Below, piece after piece: positions 9,346 through 17,591 of a DNA stretch of 64,000 bases (position 1 is the stretch's first letter; each line of letters starts with the position of its first letter). Made by a program: the position numbers and the translations under genes. The notes under the pieces are model-generated. The model made no database searches. It saw only the letters and a list, made by a program, of their open reading frames with translations, and was not told the DNA's origin. The DNA comes from Bradyrhizobium septentrionale (GTDB lineage: Bacteria > Pseudomonadota > Alphaproteobacteria > Rhizobiales > Xanthobacteraceae), in NCBI RefSeq assembly GCF_011516645.4, contig NZ_CP088285.1, positions 930,001 to 994,000 on the forward strand, written 5' to 3'.

Positions 9346-9483
9346 AACTGGGACCTGCTCGGCGTTCCCGGCGCTGCCGATTTGCCCGCAATCAAGTGGA
9401 AACAGATTAATCTCGAAAAACTGAGCTCCGCTGCGAGGAGTGCCCTCGTTGCGCAGCTCGAAAAAACATTGAACGAAGCCTAA
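9346..9483 (+). pseudogene. C-terminal gene fragment, possibly AbiEii-like
   Basis: Immediately right of IS1380 copy 2 a 45-codon open tail reads NWDLLGVPGAADLPAIKWKQ then INLEKLSSAARSALVAQLEK and TLNEA, ending at TAA 9481-9483. The pattern LPAIKWKxxNLEKL resembles C-termini of nucleotidyltransferase toxins of the AbiEii/AbiGii group or their neighbours, from memory of the family. It is out of frame with the HD gene on the other side of the IS and so probably belongs to a different gene joined here by an IS-mediated deletion. Low certainty on identity; the coding character is fairly clear. Confidence 0.35.
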
Positions 9484-9740
9484 CGAAGGGCAGTCCATCC
9501 CATGCCAACCGGCAACATACGCGACGATCAATCCGTTCGGTGCTGTCCGTATTTAAGCCCCCGCGCAGAAAAAGCGCGGAACTCCATTGACCCACGGAGA
9601 ACCCCGGTAACACTTCTCCTCTGGAGGGAGAACAGTTGGCGGACCATAAGAATTGCTAAGGGCAGAACATTGGATTGCCGACTCAGTAGTCCTACCGAGA
9701 ACACCGACCAAGCAGGACAGCACCATCCGTTCAGACGGCG
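9484..9740. other. no supported gene
   Basis: Short open frames occur, the longest on the plus strand from 9502, but none looks like a known protein or has a good ribosome binding site. It is treated as degraded or upstream sequence of the Lit-like remnant. Confidence 0.4.
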
Positions 9741-10357
9741 GTGAGAAATATTTTTTTGGGAAGTGCTCCCGAGCGAGAATCCGATCTATCGCAGATGTGG
9801 GTGGACCTTGACCCGAAATTCCAGCTGACGCCAGACACCCATGAAGGCGAAAATATCATCATGGATGCGGGCGCTTATCGTTATGTCCGCTTCAACCATC
9901 GCGTCCTGCGCGCATTTTGGATCGCCGGATACACTGCTTGGGAGGGCTACCGCCTGATTGCCGAAAGCACACCGCTTGAGACACTCCAGCAGATCGCTTT
10001 ACCAGCCTGATCGCAGCCTTTGAGAAAACCATTTCTAGCGATCAGCCTGAATTGGAGGCCCTGCCTGCGGGCGTTGCCGAGCCGGGCAGCTACGCGGATG
10101 CCGGCACGGAACCCCAGAGTCGCGCGGCTGGCGAGCTCGCGACTATAGCGGTTGCTTGGGCGCTGCTGCACGAAGTTCGCCATATCCGGCATCAGCGTGA
10201 AGGAACGGGCGCTGCTCCATATGGATCGGACGCGACCGAAAAACACAGGGAAGAGTTCTCCTGCGATGAGTTCGCCACGGCGTTTCTGTTAGAGCAAATC
10301 GAGCAGGAAACGAAACCAACCCGCGGAGCTGGTAAGGCAGAAACGCCAGCTGGGTAA
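9741..10357 (+). pseudogene. Lit-like (peptidase U49) metallopeptidase, frameshifted
   Basis: The first frame (9741-10010) reads MDAGAYRYVRFNHRVLRAFW and IAGYTAWEGYRLIAES. After a +1-type break near 9990 a second frame (to 10357) reads FTSLIAAFEKTISSDQPELE, AELATIAVAWALLHEVRHIR and a downstream EEFSCDEFATAFLLEQIE. HEVRH is an HExxH zinc motif, and the E-(E/F)-x-C-D motif about 35 residues later fits peptidase U49, the family of the phage-exclusion protease Lit, which cleaves elongation factor Tu. A further break after LLEQIEQ is likely, because another frame then reads PAELVRQKRQLG as in relatives. At least two frameshifts make it a pseudogene. ATG at about 9795 is an alternative start. Confidence 0.55.
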
Positions 10358-10470
10358 GGCAGGAGACCAAAAACGTCCCGATTACGTCCGTGGTGCTCTT
10401 AGCCGTCGCGGGTTCATGCAGCGCAATTAGGAGACCTTACGCATGTTAACGAGCGATGACATTTGTGGAA

Positions 10471-10542
10471 GTCAGCGCTCGCTGACATTTTTCAATTGTC
10501 GTCGAACGCGGACATATGGTAATGTAAGCGAACGACAACATT
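10471..10542 (+). promoter_or_regulatory. palindromes upstream of hipBA, candidate HipB operators
   Basis: Three inverted repeats lie just before hipB: GTCAGCG-CT-CGCTGAC at 10471-10486; TTGTCGT (10496-10502) paired with ACGACAA (10532-10538); and AATGT (10521-10525) paired with ACATT (10538-10542). HipB proteins repress their own operon by binding palindromes in this position, so these are candidate operators. Inference from position and symmetry only. Confidence 0.4.
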
Positions 10543-10552
10543 TTGAATTGCC

Positions 10553-10840
10553 ATGCTCATACGCACATCGGCCGATCTCGGGGCCATCATTCGGGATACC
10601 CGCAAACGGCACAAGCTTGATCAGTCCAGCCTCGCCAAGCGCATTGGCGTCAGCCGTCAGTGGGTCATCGAGGTCGAGCGCGGCCACGCGCGCGCCGAAC
10701 TCGGCCTCGTACTCCGCGCTCTTGACGCTCTCGGCATCCATCTAGACGCAGGCAGCGAACAACCACATGGCCGCGGTTCAGAAAAGTCAGCCGTCGATAT
10801 CAATGCAATCGTGTCAAAAGCCAAAAGAAGCAGACCATGA
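10553..10840 (+). CDS. hipB: HipB-type antitoxin, XRE-family regulator
   Basis: A 95-residue helix-turn-helix protein. The XRE domain spans about residues 8-65 (LGAIIRDTRKRHKLDQSSLA, then KRIGVSRQWVIEVERGHARA), with the recognition helix in VSRQWVIEVERG. A flexible C-terminal tail ends KAKRSRP. HipB binds HipA, blocks its kinase activity, and represses the operon. The stop overlaps the hipA start by four bases (ATGA, 10837-10840), giving translational coupling. Palindromes upstream are likely operators. Intact, unlike most neighbours, as expected for a stabilising toxin-antitoxin module on an island. Confidence 0.88.
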   Translation: MLIRTSADLGAIIRDTRKRHKLDQSSLAKRIGVSRQWVIEVERGHARAELGLVLRALDALGIHLDAGSEQPHGRGSEKSAVDINAIVSKAKRSRP

Positions 10841-12120
10841 CCAGCGAACTCGTCGCGCTCCTGGACGGCAGGGAAGTCGGCCGCGTGCACAACGACGCTC
10901 GTGGCCGCCTCACCTTCGTCTATGACAGCGATTGGCGTCAAACGAGGGGCGCGTACCCCATTTCGCTCTCCATGCCACTCGCGGCCGAGGAACACGGTCC
11001 CGCCGCTGTTCAGGCCTTTCTATGGGGACTGCTCCCGGACAATGAGCGCGTTCTCGATCGTTGGGCGAAGAAGTTTCAGGTCTCGGCTCGCAACGTCTTT
11101 GCCCTGATTTCCCATGTCGGCGAAGATTGCGCCGGCGCCATTCAATTCGTCACGCGCGATCGTTTGGAGGAATTGCGAAGCGGTACGAATGACAAGGTTG
11201 AGTGGCTTGACGAAACCGCCGTCGCAAAACGTCTGCAAGCATTGAGAGAAGATCATGCCGCGTGGCGGTTGCCGCGTGACACGGGGCAATTCAGTCTTGC
11301 CGGCGCCCAGCCGAAAACCGCGCTGCTTCTGCAAAAGGGGCGATGGGGGATACCGTCTGGACGCATTCCGACAACCCATATCCTTAAGCCGCCGACCGGC
11401 CATTTCGACGGCCATGCCGAGAACGAGCACATCTGCCTCAATCTCGCGCGCAATCTCGGCTTGCCCGTCGCCGGAACCAAAGTCGTGCGGTTTGAGAAAG
11501 AGATCGCCATTGTCGTCGAACGCTACGATCGGCAGTTCAGTGGCAATGACGTCATTCGCGTCCATCAAGAGGACGCGTGCCAGGCACGCGGCATCATGCC
11601 AACCAAGAAGTATCAAAGCGAGGGCGGCCCGTCCGCTGCGGATATTATCGAACTTTTACGCACCTACTCCACCGACAGTGTTGATGATCTCGATACATTC
11701 ATCGATGCCCTCGGCTTAAATTGGCTCATCGGAGGCACCGATGCACACGCTAAGAACTACTCACTACTCCTAGCCAGCGGCCCCACGGTGCGACTTGCGC
11801 CACTCTACGATGTTGCCAGCATCCTTCCCTACGACGATGTCGACTTGCAGAAGATGAAGCTTGCTATGAAGGTCGGCGGGGAATACAGGCTAGCCCAGAT
11901 AGGTGCGCGCGAATGGCAGAAATTCGCCCGCGAGACCCGTTTCGATGCGGAAAAAGTGATTGCCGGATTGAACTCGCTGGCCGAACTGCTCCCCGACAAC
12001 GTGAGCGACGTGTGCGCTGCCGCGCAAGCGGAAGGGCTAGATAACGCCATTATCGAGCGCCTTTCCGCCAAGTTGATCGAGCGAGCCAAAGACTGCCAAC
12101 GCCTTCTGAAAGGCTCCTAA
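10837..12120 (+). CDS. hipA: HipA-type serine/threonine kinase toxin
   Basis: A 427-residue HipA kinase. The N-terminal subdomain (about 1-105) has VFAL-type and GLLPDNERVLDRWAKKF segments. The ATP-binding and autophosphorylation region includes FSLAGAQPKTALLLQKGRWG. The catalytic loop is GGTDAHAKNYSLLL (about residue 305) and the metal-binding motif is LAPLYDVASILP (DFD-like). HipA phosphorylates a glutamyl-tRNA synthetase in E. coli and causes growth arrest; the target here is unknown. Length and all key motifs are normal, so it should be active. It is coupled to hipB by a four-base overlap. Confidence 0.9.
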   Translation: MTSELVALLDGREVGRVHNDARGRLTFVYDSDWRQTRGAYPISLSMPLAAEEHGPAAVQAFLWGLLPDNERVLDRWAKKFQVSARNVFALISHVGEDCAGAIQFVTRDRLEELRSGTNDKVEWLDETAVAKRLQALREDHAAWRLPRDTGQFSLAGAQPKTALLLQKGRWGIPSGRIPTTHILKPPTGHFDGHAENEHICLNLARNLGLPVAGTKVVRFEKEIAIVVERYDRQFSGNDVIRVHQEDACQARGIMPTKKYQSEGGPSAADIIELLRTYSTDSVDDLDTFIDALGLNWLIGGTDAHAKNYSLLLASGPTVRLAPLYDVASILPYDDVDLQKMKLAMKVGGEYRLAQIGAREWQKFARETRFDAEKVIAGLNSLAELLPDNVSDVCAAAQAEGLDNAIIERLSAKLIERAKDCQRLLKGS

Positions 12121-12737
12121 GCTTGCACAAGCTCGCGGTTCGCGGTCCGCAAGCACCGACGGAGTCGACGTTCATTCGCCGCCAACTCAAGAAACCACGC
12201 TGGGCGGCTGTCTGCGAACTCGGACTTTCCAAATTGTCGCGCTGGGTTACCAAGGGGAGTATTGACTCGAATGCGCACTTGGTTCGTCGGATAGCTTCGA
12301 ATCGATAGCTGACAGCGCCCTAACTGCCTTTTGTTCTTTGGAGTGTAGGCCGTGAGGCCTTACTCTTCGTCTTCGTAGAACACTCCAGCTGACCAGCGAC
12401 TTGCCGATCCAGTCCCGCGCGATCACGTTGGAGGGGCCCATCGCAATCGCCGCGCACGCATCGCGGAAGGAGCCCAATTTGGAGATACTCCGACAGGGCC
12501 GCTAACCGAGGGGCAGCAGGTCCTAGGACTGCCATCTGGGCTTGATCCGGTTTCCTGGAGCACCGGCGCAACTTGGCGCTTCAGGGACTCCAAGCAAATC
12601 GTCCGTTTCGTAGTCGTAGGCCGCCGATTGCACCACCCACGCTGCGGCGGGCCCCTCGAAGAGCAGATTTCGTATACACGTAAGCCCTAGCGCCTGATCC
12701 AAAGGCAGTGCGAACTAACGAGCACCGCGTTCAAGAC
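12121..12737. other. no firmly supported gene
   Basis: This stretch separates hipBA from the integration module. On the minus strand, from about 12710 to 12540, one frame reads protein-like (RNLLFEGPAAAWVVQSAAYD then YETDDLLGVPEAP), possibly the end of a decayed gene, but it has no recognisable domain. The remainder shows only short overlapping frames. No RNA gene or repeat is evident. Confidence 0.4.
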
Positions 12738-13175
12738 ATGCCGAAGCGCAAGATCGATAAGCTCGCCCGCGCAAAAGCTCGCCCCGATCCGACCCAATGG
12801 GGCGACGATGAAGTAATGACCCTTATCGAGGCCGGCGCCGTGTTTTTTCCGCACGGTCCGCTGACATTATCATCGTTGCGCAGGGCTGCGGCCTCAGGGG
12901 CTCTTGAAGTCGCCAAAGTGGCAGGCAAAGATCTCACGACACCTCGCGCAATCCGCAAATTAGTGAAGCCGTCATGCCGGGCCGCAAAGCCAAGCCGCCA
13001 CGACTCTGGTTTAGAGAGGACGACGCCACCTGGATCATCCTCGATCGTGGCCGGCAAATCCGCACAGGCTGCAGCCGCGACGACGTTAACGGAGCTGCGA
13101 AGGCGCTCGAGACCCACATTAGCGAGCGGCATACCAGCACTATCGGGGCCACTGATCCGAACGTCCTCGCAATAG
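12738..13175 (+). CDS. excisionase-like HTH protein overlapping the integrase gene
   Basis: ATG at 12738 opens 145 codons. Residues about 30-75 (DDEVMTLIEAGAVFFPHGPL, then TLSSLRRAAASGALEVAKVA, then GKDLTTPRAIRKL) match the winged-helix excisionase/AlpA pattern that steers tyrosine integrases. The tail (GLERTTPPGSSSIVAGKSAQ, then AAAATTLTELRRRSRPTLAS) resembles tails of rhizobial excisionase-like proteins. It overlaps the integrase coding region by about 200 bases in a different frame, an arrangement I recall in related xis-int pairs. The C-terminal extension could instead be a chance open frame. ATG at 12738 is preferred to the upstream GTG. Confidence 0.6.
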   Translation: MPKRKIDKLARAKARPDPTQWGDDEVMTLIEAGAVFFPHGPLTLSSLRRAAASGALEVAKVAGKDLTTPRAIRKLVKPSCRAAKPSRHDSGLERTTPPGSSSIVAGKSAQAAAATTLTELRRRSRPTLASGIPALSGPLIRTSSQ

Positions 13176-14230
13176 CCGACGTTCTCACAGCCTACGAAAT
13201 TTCAAAGCGGCCCAAGGACGAGGGGGACGAACGCCCGTGGGCGCAACATGACCTGCTTCTCATTCGCCTGCTCGATCTCAATAACTTTTTTGGCGATAGA
13301 ACCGTCAGTGAGCTCAAAGCGCAGCTTTGTCGCGACTTTGTCGATTGGTCTACCGGCACTGCGAACGACAACAATAGGAGAGCCGGCATCTCGCCACGCA
13401 ACGCGACCGTCTCCGATTAAACCGCGCGGCGCCGGCTCGAAGATCTACGCGCTGCGGTGAACGCCTACCACGCCGAACACACGCTCAGCGTCGTTCCAAA
13501 GATCACTCTTCCCCCTAAAGCTGAAGGACGACGCCGCTGGTTGACCCGTAACGAAGCCGCACGCCTGCTCGGAGCGGCAATCGGCTACGTTTGGGATACC
13601 GAGCAGGAGAGGTGGAAGCGCAGAGACGATGGCGCGCTCGTGCGCCGAGAACGGTGGATCATTCGTCGTCGCTATCCCGCGGTGCGCTTCTGCTTGATTG
13701 GCCTCTACAGCGCTCGTCGAGAAGAGACCATCCGGCGCACCCAGTGGCTGCCATCAACGACCCATCCGTGGATGAACCTGGACGCGATGGTCTACCAGGG
13801 TAAGGGAGCACTGGAGCGATCAACCAAGAAGCGGCGACCGCCAGCAAAGATCGCGAACCGCCTGCGTCCCCACTTGGTTCGTTGGCACAGGATCGACCAA
13901 GCTCGGTCTGCAGAACTCCGCGCCTCAGGGGTCATGAGAGACGGTGAGCAAATCCGGTTCGTCGTGAGCCGCATGCACGACGGCCAGCCGCTTGCCGGAA
14001 AGATCAGGTCGGCTTGGGAAGGTATTCTGGAGGATGCGGGGCTGGGCGATGATGTCGTTCGGCACTCATTGCGTCACACAGCGGCGACGTGGCTGATGCA
14101 GGCGGGCGTTGACATGTGGGAGGCTGCCGGCTGGCTCGGAATGACGGTTGAGCAATTAGAGGCCAACTACGGCCACCACCACCCGGATTTTCAGGTAGAG
14201 GCGGCGGAAGCGTTCGGGGGCAGGCGCTGA
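12974..14230 (+). pseudogene. tyrosine-type integrase interrupted by one in-frame stop
   Basis: A phage-type site-specific recombinase. The N-terminal half (12974-13417) is MPGRKAKPPRLWFREDDATW onward with an arm-binding and SAM-like core region. A TAA at 13418-13420 breaks it, and the same frame continues TARRRLEDLRAAVNAYHAEH to 14230, so a single substitution explains the defect. The catalytic half keeps Arg I in YSARREETIRR, the box HSLRHTAATW (His and Arg II), GWLGM, and the nucleophile Tyr in LEANYGHHHPDF. Full length would be about 418 residues. It lies about 290 bp from the 3' end of tRNA-Pro, the classical island arrangement, and would have catalysed integration there. Readthrough could restore some protein. 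Confidence 0.85.
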
Positions 14231-14519
14231 GCTGAGGACTACTCGCCGCGAGCTATTCGTGCTTTGATGTCCAAGGTGCAAAGGGAGGACATGTGGTGCT
14301 TGGCGATGTCCCGCGCAACGTCGCGACAGGGCCCGTTTCCCTTGCGCTACCCAATTGCCCCGCGTCTGGTTCCGAGCAGCGCAAGATCCTAGCGGCTCTG
14401 TCTCACGATTGGCCGACCTCGAGTGGGTCCGAAACTCGACGGACATGGCTGCCGCGCCGCAAATCATTGCGCATTTCGTTGCGCGCGAAAAACACAGAAA
14501 CTATAAGTGCTTGGAAGAA
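14231..14519. other. integrase to tRNA interval, expected attachment region
   Basis: No gene is supported here. As the integrase sits beside the 3' end of the tRNA, the right attachment site should coincide with the 3' part of the tRNA gene at about 14520-14560. The matching left copy would lie outside the window; I found no second copy of the tRNA 3' end within 1-14500. Confidence 0.45.
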
Positions 14520-14596
14520 TGGTCGGAGTGGCAGGATTCGAACCTGCGACCCCTGCGTCCCGAACGCAGTGCTCTACCGGGCTGAGCCACACTCCG
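14520..14596 (-). tRNA. tRNA-Pro (anticodon CGG)
   Basis: Read on the minus strand the gene begins CGGAGTG, pairing with CACTCCG at the 3' end, followed by discriminator A and an encoded CCA (14522-14520). The anticodon stem is CTGCG/CGCAG with loop TTCGGGA, so the anticodon is CGG. The T arm contains GGTTCGAATCC. The length of 77 with CCA is normal. The 3' end faces the island, so this is its likely integration site, and the gene is left intact. Confidence 0.95.
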
Positions 14597-14675
14597 ACTA
14601 AGAGGCCGGCTTATAGCGTCGGGCTTCAGGGACCGCAAGGGACGACAAGGCACCGAATTGAGGAATCTAGTCACA

Positions 14676-15662
14676 GTGGAAACAGGCCTGAAAACACACG
14701 TTCTGCCGGCCGGCGCAGCCGCCACGGCAACCGCTGCCGGGGTTTTGGCCGAGGGCGGTCTGGTGGCCTTTCCCACCGAGACGGTTTATGGCCTTGGCGC
14801 CGATGCCGGCAACGCCGCCGCGATCGCCCGGCTGTATGAGGCCAAGGGCCGGCCCGCCTTCAATCCGCTGATTGCCCACGTCGCCGATCTCGGCGCCGCC
14901 CGCCGGATCGCCCTGTTCGATGGCCAGGCCCTGCGGCTCGCGGAAGCGTTCTGGCCCGGTCCGCTGACCCTGGTGCTGCCGAAGGCGCTCTCCTGCCCGG
15001 TCGCGGAACTCGCAACCGCCGGGCTCGATACGGTCGCGATTCGCATCCCGGCCCACAAGGTGGCGCGCGACATCATCAAGGCGTTCGGCGGTGCCGTGGT
15101 AGCGCCGTCGGCCAATCTCTCCGGCCACGTCTCGCCAACCACCGCCGACCATGTGAACGGCGATCTTGCGGGCCGTATCGACCTGATCGTCGATGGCGGG
15201 CCGGTCGAGGTCGGCGTCGAATCCACCATCGTCGGCTGCTTCTCCGATCCGGTGCTGCTGCGGCCGGGCGGGCTGACGCGCGCCGAGATCGAACGCGTGC
15301 TCGGCCACCCGTTGCAGTCGCCGCCGCCGGACGCCGAGACCGACGCCCAGCCGATCGCCCCCGGCATGCTCGCCTCGCACTACGCGCCGCGGACGCCGGT
15401 TCGACTCAATGCCAGCGACGTCCATGTCGGCGAAGCCCTGCTGGCGTTCGGGCCGGCCAAGGTGGCGCGGCGCGAATGCGCCTCCGTGGAGATGAACCTG
15501 TCCGAGCGCGGCGATCTCGCCGAGGCCGCCGCCAATCTGTTCGGTTACCTCCGCACCCTCGACAAGAGAAACGCGGACGCAATCGCGGTGATGCCCATTC
15601 CCGAGGACGGGCTGGGCGAAGCCATCAATGACCGGCTGCGCCGTGCAGCGGTTGGGCGGTAA
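14676..15662 (+). CDS. L-threonylcarbamoyladenylate synthase, Sua5 type
   Basis: A 328-residue enzyme that condenses threonine, bicarbonate and ATP to threonylcarbamoyl-AMP, the first step of t6A37 modification of ANN-decoding tRNAs. The YrdC domain fills about residues 10-195, with FPTETVYGLGADA, the signature YEAKGRPAFNPL, AFWPGPLTLVLP and VVAPSANLSGH. A linker with PIAPGMLASHYAPRTP leads to the C-terminal Sua5 domain (LAFGPAKVAR, to AINDRLRRAAVGR). GTG at 14676 has AGGA about ten bases upstream and is preferred to TTG at 14658. It is the first core gene after the island and tRNA. Confidence 0.93.
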   Translation: METGLKTHVLPAGAAATATAAGVLAEGGLVAFPTETVYGLGADAGNAAAIARLYEAKGRPAFNPLIAHVADLGAARRIALFDGQALRLAEAFWPGPLTLVLPKALSCPVAELATAGLDTVAIRIPAHKVARDIIKAFGGAVVAPSANLSGHVSPTTADHVNGDLAGRIDLIVDGGPVEVGVESTIVGCFSDPVLLRPGGLTRAEIERVLGHPLQSPPPDAETDAQPIAPGMLASHYAPRTPVRLNASDVHVGEALLAFGPAKVARRECASVEMNLSERGDLAEAAANLFGYLRTLDKRNADAIAVMPIPEDGLGEAINDRLRRAAVGR

Positions 15663-15692
15663 ATCCCGACACACGTGAAAGACCAAGAAAAA

Positions 15693-17120
15693 ATGAACAT
15701 CGTCCAATCAGCGGTGCCGCCGCTTCCGCCCGAATTGCTTGCAAAATTCCGCGCCATCGTCGGCGACAAATATGCGGTCACCGACGCCGCCGACATCAAG
15801 CCTTACGTCACCGAGGAGCGCGACCTGTTCCAGGGCCGCTCACCGCTGGTGCTGCGCCCCGGCTCGACCGCAGAGGTCGCGGCGATCTGCAAGCTTGCGA
15901 GCGAACACAAGATTGCGCTGGTGCCGCAAGGCGGCAACACCGGCCTGGTCGGCGGCCAGACGCCGCATAATGGCGAGGTCGTGGTGTCGCTGCGGCGGCT
16001 GGACAAGATCCGCGACATCGACGTCGAATCCAACACCATGACCTGCGAGGCGGGCGTGGTGCTGCAAATCGCGCAGCAGAAAGCCAGCGACGTCGATCGG
16101 CTGTTTCCGCTGTCGCTCGGCGCCGAGGGCAGCTGCACCATTGGCGGCAACCTCTCGACCAATGCCGGCGGCACCACGGCGCTCGCTTATGGCGTGGCCC
16201 GCGAAATGGCGCTCGGGCTCGAAGTCGTGCTGGCCGACGGCCGTGTGCTGAACGCGCTGTCGAAGCTGAAGAAGGACAACACCGGCTACGATTTGCGCAA
16301 TTTGTTCATCGGCGCCGAGGGCACGCTCGGCATCATCACCGCGGCGACGCTCAAACTGTTTCCGCGGCCGCGCGCGGTCGAGACCGCCTATGTCGGCCTG
16401 AAGTCGCCGGCGGCGGCGCTCAAATTGCTGTCGATCTCGCGCAACGAAGCGGCAGGCAGCCTGACGAGCTTCGAACTGCTCGCCGACGTCGCGGTGGATT
16501 TCTCGATCCGCCACGGCATCGATATCCGCGATCCGCTTGAGAGCAAGCACCCCTGGTACGTGCTGATGGAATTGTCGTCGTCGCGCGACGACGCCCGCGA
16601 CACGCTGGAGGCGATCCTCGCCCAGGGCATGGAGGATGGCATCGTCAATGATGCGGTCATCGCTGCCAATTTGAGCCAGCGCCAGGCGTTCTGGAAGCTG
16701 CGCGACGAGATGTCGGCGGCGCAGAAGCCGGAGGGCGGCTCGATCAAGCACGACATCTCGGTGCCGGTCGCGGCCGTGCCCGCCTTCATCGAGGAAGCCA
16801 ATGCGGCGGTTGTGAAACTGATCCCGGGCGCGCGGCCGGTGCCGTTCGGCCATCTCGGAGACGGCAACATCCACTATAATGTCAGCCAGCCGGTCGGCGG
16901 CAATGCGGCCGACTTCCTCGCGCGCTGGCACGACGTCAACGCCGTCGTGTTCGAGATCGTGCTGCGGATGGGCGGCTCGATCTCGGCCGAGCACGGCATC
17001 GGCGTGCTCAAGCGCGACGAACTGCCCGACGTCAAGGACAAGGTCGCGATCGAGCTGATGCGGCAGGTCAAGGCGATGCTCGATCCGCTCGGCATCATGA
17101 ACCCGGGCAAGGTCCTGTGA
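15693..17120 (+). CDS. FAD-linked D-2-hydroxyacid dehydrogenase (GlcD/D2HGDH-like)
   Basis: A 475-residue flavoprotein of the VAO/PCMH fold that oxidises a D-2-hydroxy acid such as D-2-hydroxyglutarate, D-lactate or glycolate to the 2-oxo acid. The FAD_binding_4 domain (about 35-215) has LVPQGGNTGLVGGQTP, SLGAEGSCTIGGNLSTNAGG and FIGAEGTLGIIT. The C-terminal FAD-oxidase domain has KHDISVPV, the metal-binding FGHLGDGNIHYNV and SAEHGIGVLKRDEL, ending in MNPGKVL. ATG at 15693 is chosen; GTG at 15675 would add six residues. Its stop overlaps the next gene's GTG, so the two are co-translated. Exact substrate cannot be read from the sequence. Confidence 0.9.
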   Translation: MNIVQSAVPPLPPELLAKFRAIVGDKYAVTDAADIKPYVTEERDLFQGRSPLVLRPGSTAEVAAICKLASEHKIALVPQGGNTGLVGGQTPHNGEVVVSLRRLDKIRDIDVESNTMTCEAGVVLQIAQQKASDVDRLFPLSLGAEGSCTIGGNLSTNAGGTTALAYGVAREMALGLEVVLADGRVLNALSKLKKDNTGYDLRNLFIGAEGTLGIITAATLKLFPRPRAVETAYVGLKSPAAALKLLSISRNEAAGSLTSFELLADVAVDFSIRHGIDIRDPLESKHPWYVLMELSSSRDDARDTLEAILAQGMEDGIVNDAVIAANLSQRQAFWKLRDEMSAAQKPEGGSIKHDISVPVAAVPAFIEEANAAVVKLIPGARPVPFGHLGDGNIHYNVSQPVGGNAADFLARWHDVNAVVFEIVLRMGGSISAEHGIGVLKRDELPDVKDKVAIELMRQVKAMLDPLGIMNPGKVL

Positions 17121-17572
17121 CCGCGCAGGCGACGATGTCTTCCCTCTCTATTGCCCCAATTGCCGATGCCGACGTCACCGACGTCGTCGCGCTGTGGCAG
17201 GCGTGCGGCCTGACGCGGCCGTGGAACGATCCCTCAGCCGACATCGCGCTGGCGCGGCGCGGACCGAATTCGGCCGTGCTGGTCGGCCGCGACGCCGGCG
17301 CGATCGTCGCAACCGCGATGGTCGGCCATGACGGCCATCGCGGCTGGGTCTATTACGTCGCGGTCGACCCTCGCCGCCAGGGCGAGGGGCTTGGCCGCAC
17401 CATGATGCAGGCGGTCGAGGACTGGCTGCGCCAGGCCGGCGTGTCGAAGCTGCAATTGCTGGTGCGGCGGGAGAACGCCAAGGCCAGCGCATTCTACCAG
17501 ACGCTCGGTTACGAGGAGTCGACCTCGGTCATGCTGGCGAAATGGCTCGACGGCCGCGAAGCGACGCCGTGA
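17117..17572 (+). CDS. GNAT family acetyltransferase (YpeA-like)
   Basis: A 151-residue single-domain acetyltransferase. Motif A is GWVYYVAVDPRRQGEGLGRT (about residues 75-94) with the Q-G-x-G-x-G/R acetyl-CoA loop, and motif B is NAKASAFYQTLGYEES. The N-terminal region (ADVTDVVALWQACGLTRPWN) matches the YpeA group, whose substrates are largely unknown. GTG at 17117 overlaps the stop of the flavin dehydrogenase gene by three bases (GTGA), indicating an operon, and the Nudix gene follows 19 bases downstream. Confidence 0.88.
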   Translation: MTAQATMSSLSIAPIADADVTDVVALWQACGLTRPWNDPSADIALARRGPNSAVLVGRDAGAIVATAMVGHDGHRGWVYYVAVDPRRQGEGLGRTMMQAVEDWLRQAGVSKLQLLVRRENAKASAFYQTLGYEESTSVMLAKWLDGREATP

Positions 17573-17591
17573 GGGAGTTGAAGGGTTACGC

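Noticed and set aside
14156..14467. Minus-strand ORF between the integrase end and tRNA-Pro
   Set aside because: It overlaps the end of the integrase, has no recognisable protein features and lies in the expected attachment region.
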